From Photobacterium piscicola (lineage in GTDB: Bacteria; Pseudomonadota; Gammaproteobacteria; Enterobacterales; Vibrionaceae): 64,000 bases of DNA. This document shows, in pieces, positions 63,375 through 64,000 of the stretch. Below the pieces are notes generated by a model. The model made no database searches, had not been told where the DNA came from, and saw nothing but the letters and a program-made list of their open reading frames with translations. Position 1 is the stretch's first letter; the number at the start of each line of letters is the position of its first letter. The stretch spans positions 620,001-684,000 of the forward strand of contig NZ_FUZI01000001.1 of NCBI RefSeq assembly GCF_900166965.1. The letters run 5' to 3'. A program made the position numbers and the translations under genes.

Positions 63375-64000
63375 TTATCCATTATCTTCATCATCATCGC
63401 CAACATAGTCAACAGGGCGAGTGATTCGTTGAATGTCGAGGATCGAAATTTCACCTTGCCAGCGTGTTTTTACAACGCCAACACTGAGCCAATAACGCCC
63501 TTCAGGAAAGTTTAATTTCGGTAACGTTGTCGGCCAATCAGAATCTGATTCTTGACTCCAGATAGCGTGCCATGTTGTATCGTTAAGATCATACAGTTTC
63601 GTGCTTAATGTCGGTGCAGGACAATTACCACTATTCTTATTAATATTATCAATACGCCATGTTTTACTGTCTTTCCAACTGATCTCTTGTTTATCTGCTG
63701 GTGTGGTTAAAACAATCCATCCAACCCAAGCCGGTTTATTCACCGCTGTAATTGAGAGTTTATATAACCCCGCAGATACGGGTTCATCTAGCCGTTGTGA
63801 TTCAACAGAAAAATAGCCACCATCATCAATAAATGGTGCACCTCGTAATAACGGTTTATTGGGCCATTTAGTCAGACTAATATTGGTGATATCACTACGT
63901 GTAAGACCAACAACAGATATCTTCAGCAGTTGCTGATTAAGATTTTGCTCTGCTTGGCGTTCAATCGATAACTTAGGAAGCCATGTCGGTAAAACTTTAC
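63375..64000 (-). CDS. Unknown beta-rich protein, C-terminal part (cut by window edge)
   Basis: About 208 C-terminal residues; the frame stays open to the right edge, so the start lies outside. The GTG at 63743 is internal, because coding-like sequence (SIERQAEQNLNQQLLKISVV, FIDDGGYFSVESQRLDE) precedes it. The content is mostly strands with many Trp/Pro and an acidic tail (GDDDEDNG), like an exported or periplasmic protein. I do not recognise the family. A strong terminator follows the stop. Confidence 0.7.
   Translation of the reverse strand, partial: KVLPTWLPKLSIERQAEQNLNQQLLKISVVGLTRSDITNISLTKWPNKPLLRGAPFIDDGGYFSVESQRLDEPVSAGLYKLSITAVNKPAWVGWIVLTTPADKQEISWKDSKTWRIDNINKNSGNCPAPTLSTKLYDLNDTTWHAIWSQESDSDWPTTLPKLNFPEGRYWLSVGVVKTRWQGEISILDIQRITRPVDYVGDDDEDNG

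Noticed and set aside
1..64000. tRNA, rRNA and riboswitch genes
   Set aside because: I looked for tRNA T-loop patterns and rRNA segments and saw none; the absence is by eye only and tRNAscan-SE or Infernal would be decisive.

Overview
The window reads as a low-GC gammaproteobacterial chromosome, most likely Vibrionaceae and probably the Photobacterium/Aliivibrio branch. The grounds are gene content: a DUF3319-like protein, a DinI-like SOS protein, an EndA/Vvn/Dns-type nuclease, a YdbH-YnbE-YdbL operon, a protein acetyltransferase of the PatZ type, an RpoS-like extra sigma factor, and many SPOR, AraC and LysR genes. This placement is inference from protein families; no rRNA or tRNA gene is present to confirm it.

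Region 1 (1-17.4 kb) is mostly core: the end of galE, a YjdF-type membrane protein, a DEAD-box RNA helicase starting at TTG, a SPOR lipoprotein, a Dcu C4-dicarboxylate transporter, a UPF0324 transporter, the YdbH-YnbE-YdbL envelope operon, a DUF4344 metallopeptidase, the PatZ acetyltransferase, and an unusual EAL-PAS-like-GGDEF protein whose EAL half looks dead and whose GGDEF half looks intact. Region 2 (17.5-30.6 kb) carries a second SPOR lipoprotein with a 45-bp tandem repeat, ddl, a tyrosine-recombinase relative that has lost catalytic residues, yciH, dtpA, a threonine aldolase, an OpgC-DUF2141 fusion and a large secreted GH19-like chitinase.

Region 3 (30.9-39.7 kb) is the accessory zone. 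A decayed IS transposase runs directly into the frameshifted 3' end of a secretin gene. It is followed by a visibly AT-rich, translationally coupled pair of unknown genes (soluble protein plus four-helix membrane protein) and a small phage-like protein. A LysR/Old Yellow Enzyme pair comes next. After that is an orphan hipB whose two textbook operators lie between it and a divergent membrane-anchored NERD nuclease-like gene; no hipA is present. A third perfect operator stands alone about 2 kb downstream. These are the best candidates for an undescribed system.

Region 4 (39.7-52 kb) mixes small stress and regulatory genes: endonuclease I, YwbE, a chagasin-type inhibitor, LysR and AraC regulators, a PEBP protein, LexA-controlled DinI, a cupin, a 38-residue zinc-ribbon microprotein, a TetR-GST-AhpD-like module with two palindromic operators, a tyrosine recombinase with a duplicated core-binding domain, and Fur/Mur-controlled mntH. 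Region 5 (52-64 kb) has the RpoS-like sigma factor, a YceB-type lipoprotein, chrA with a divergent LysR regulator, a PlsC-like acyltransferase, a NadD-like/nadE divergent NAD pair, an HD alarmone-hydrolase-like protein, yoaH, nnrS behind a long NsrR-type palindrome, and a truncated unknown gene at the right edge. Most genes are single units closed by clear hairpin terminators, several of them shared by convergent genes.
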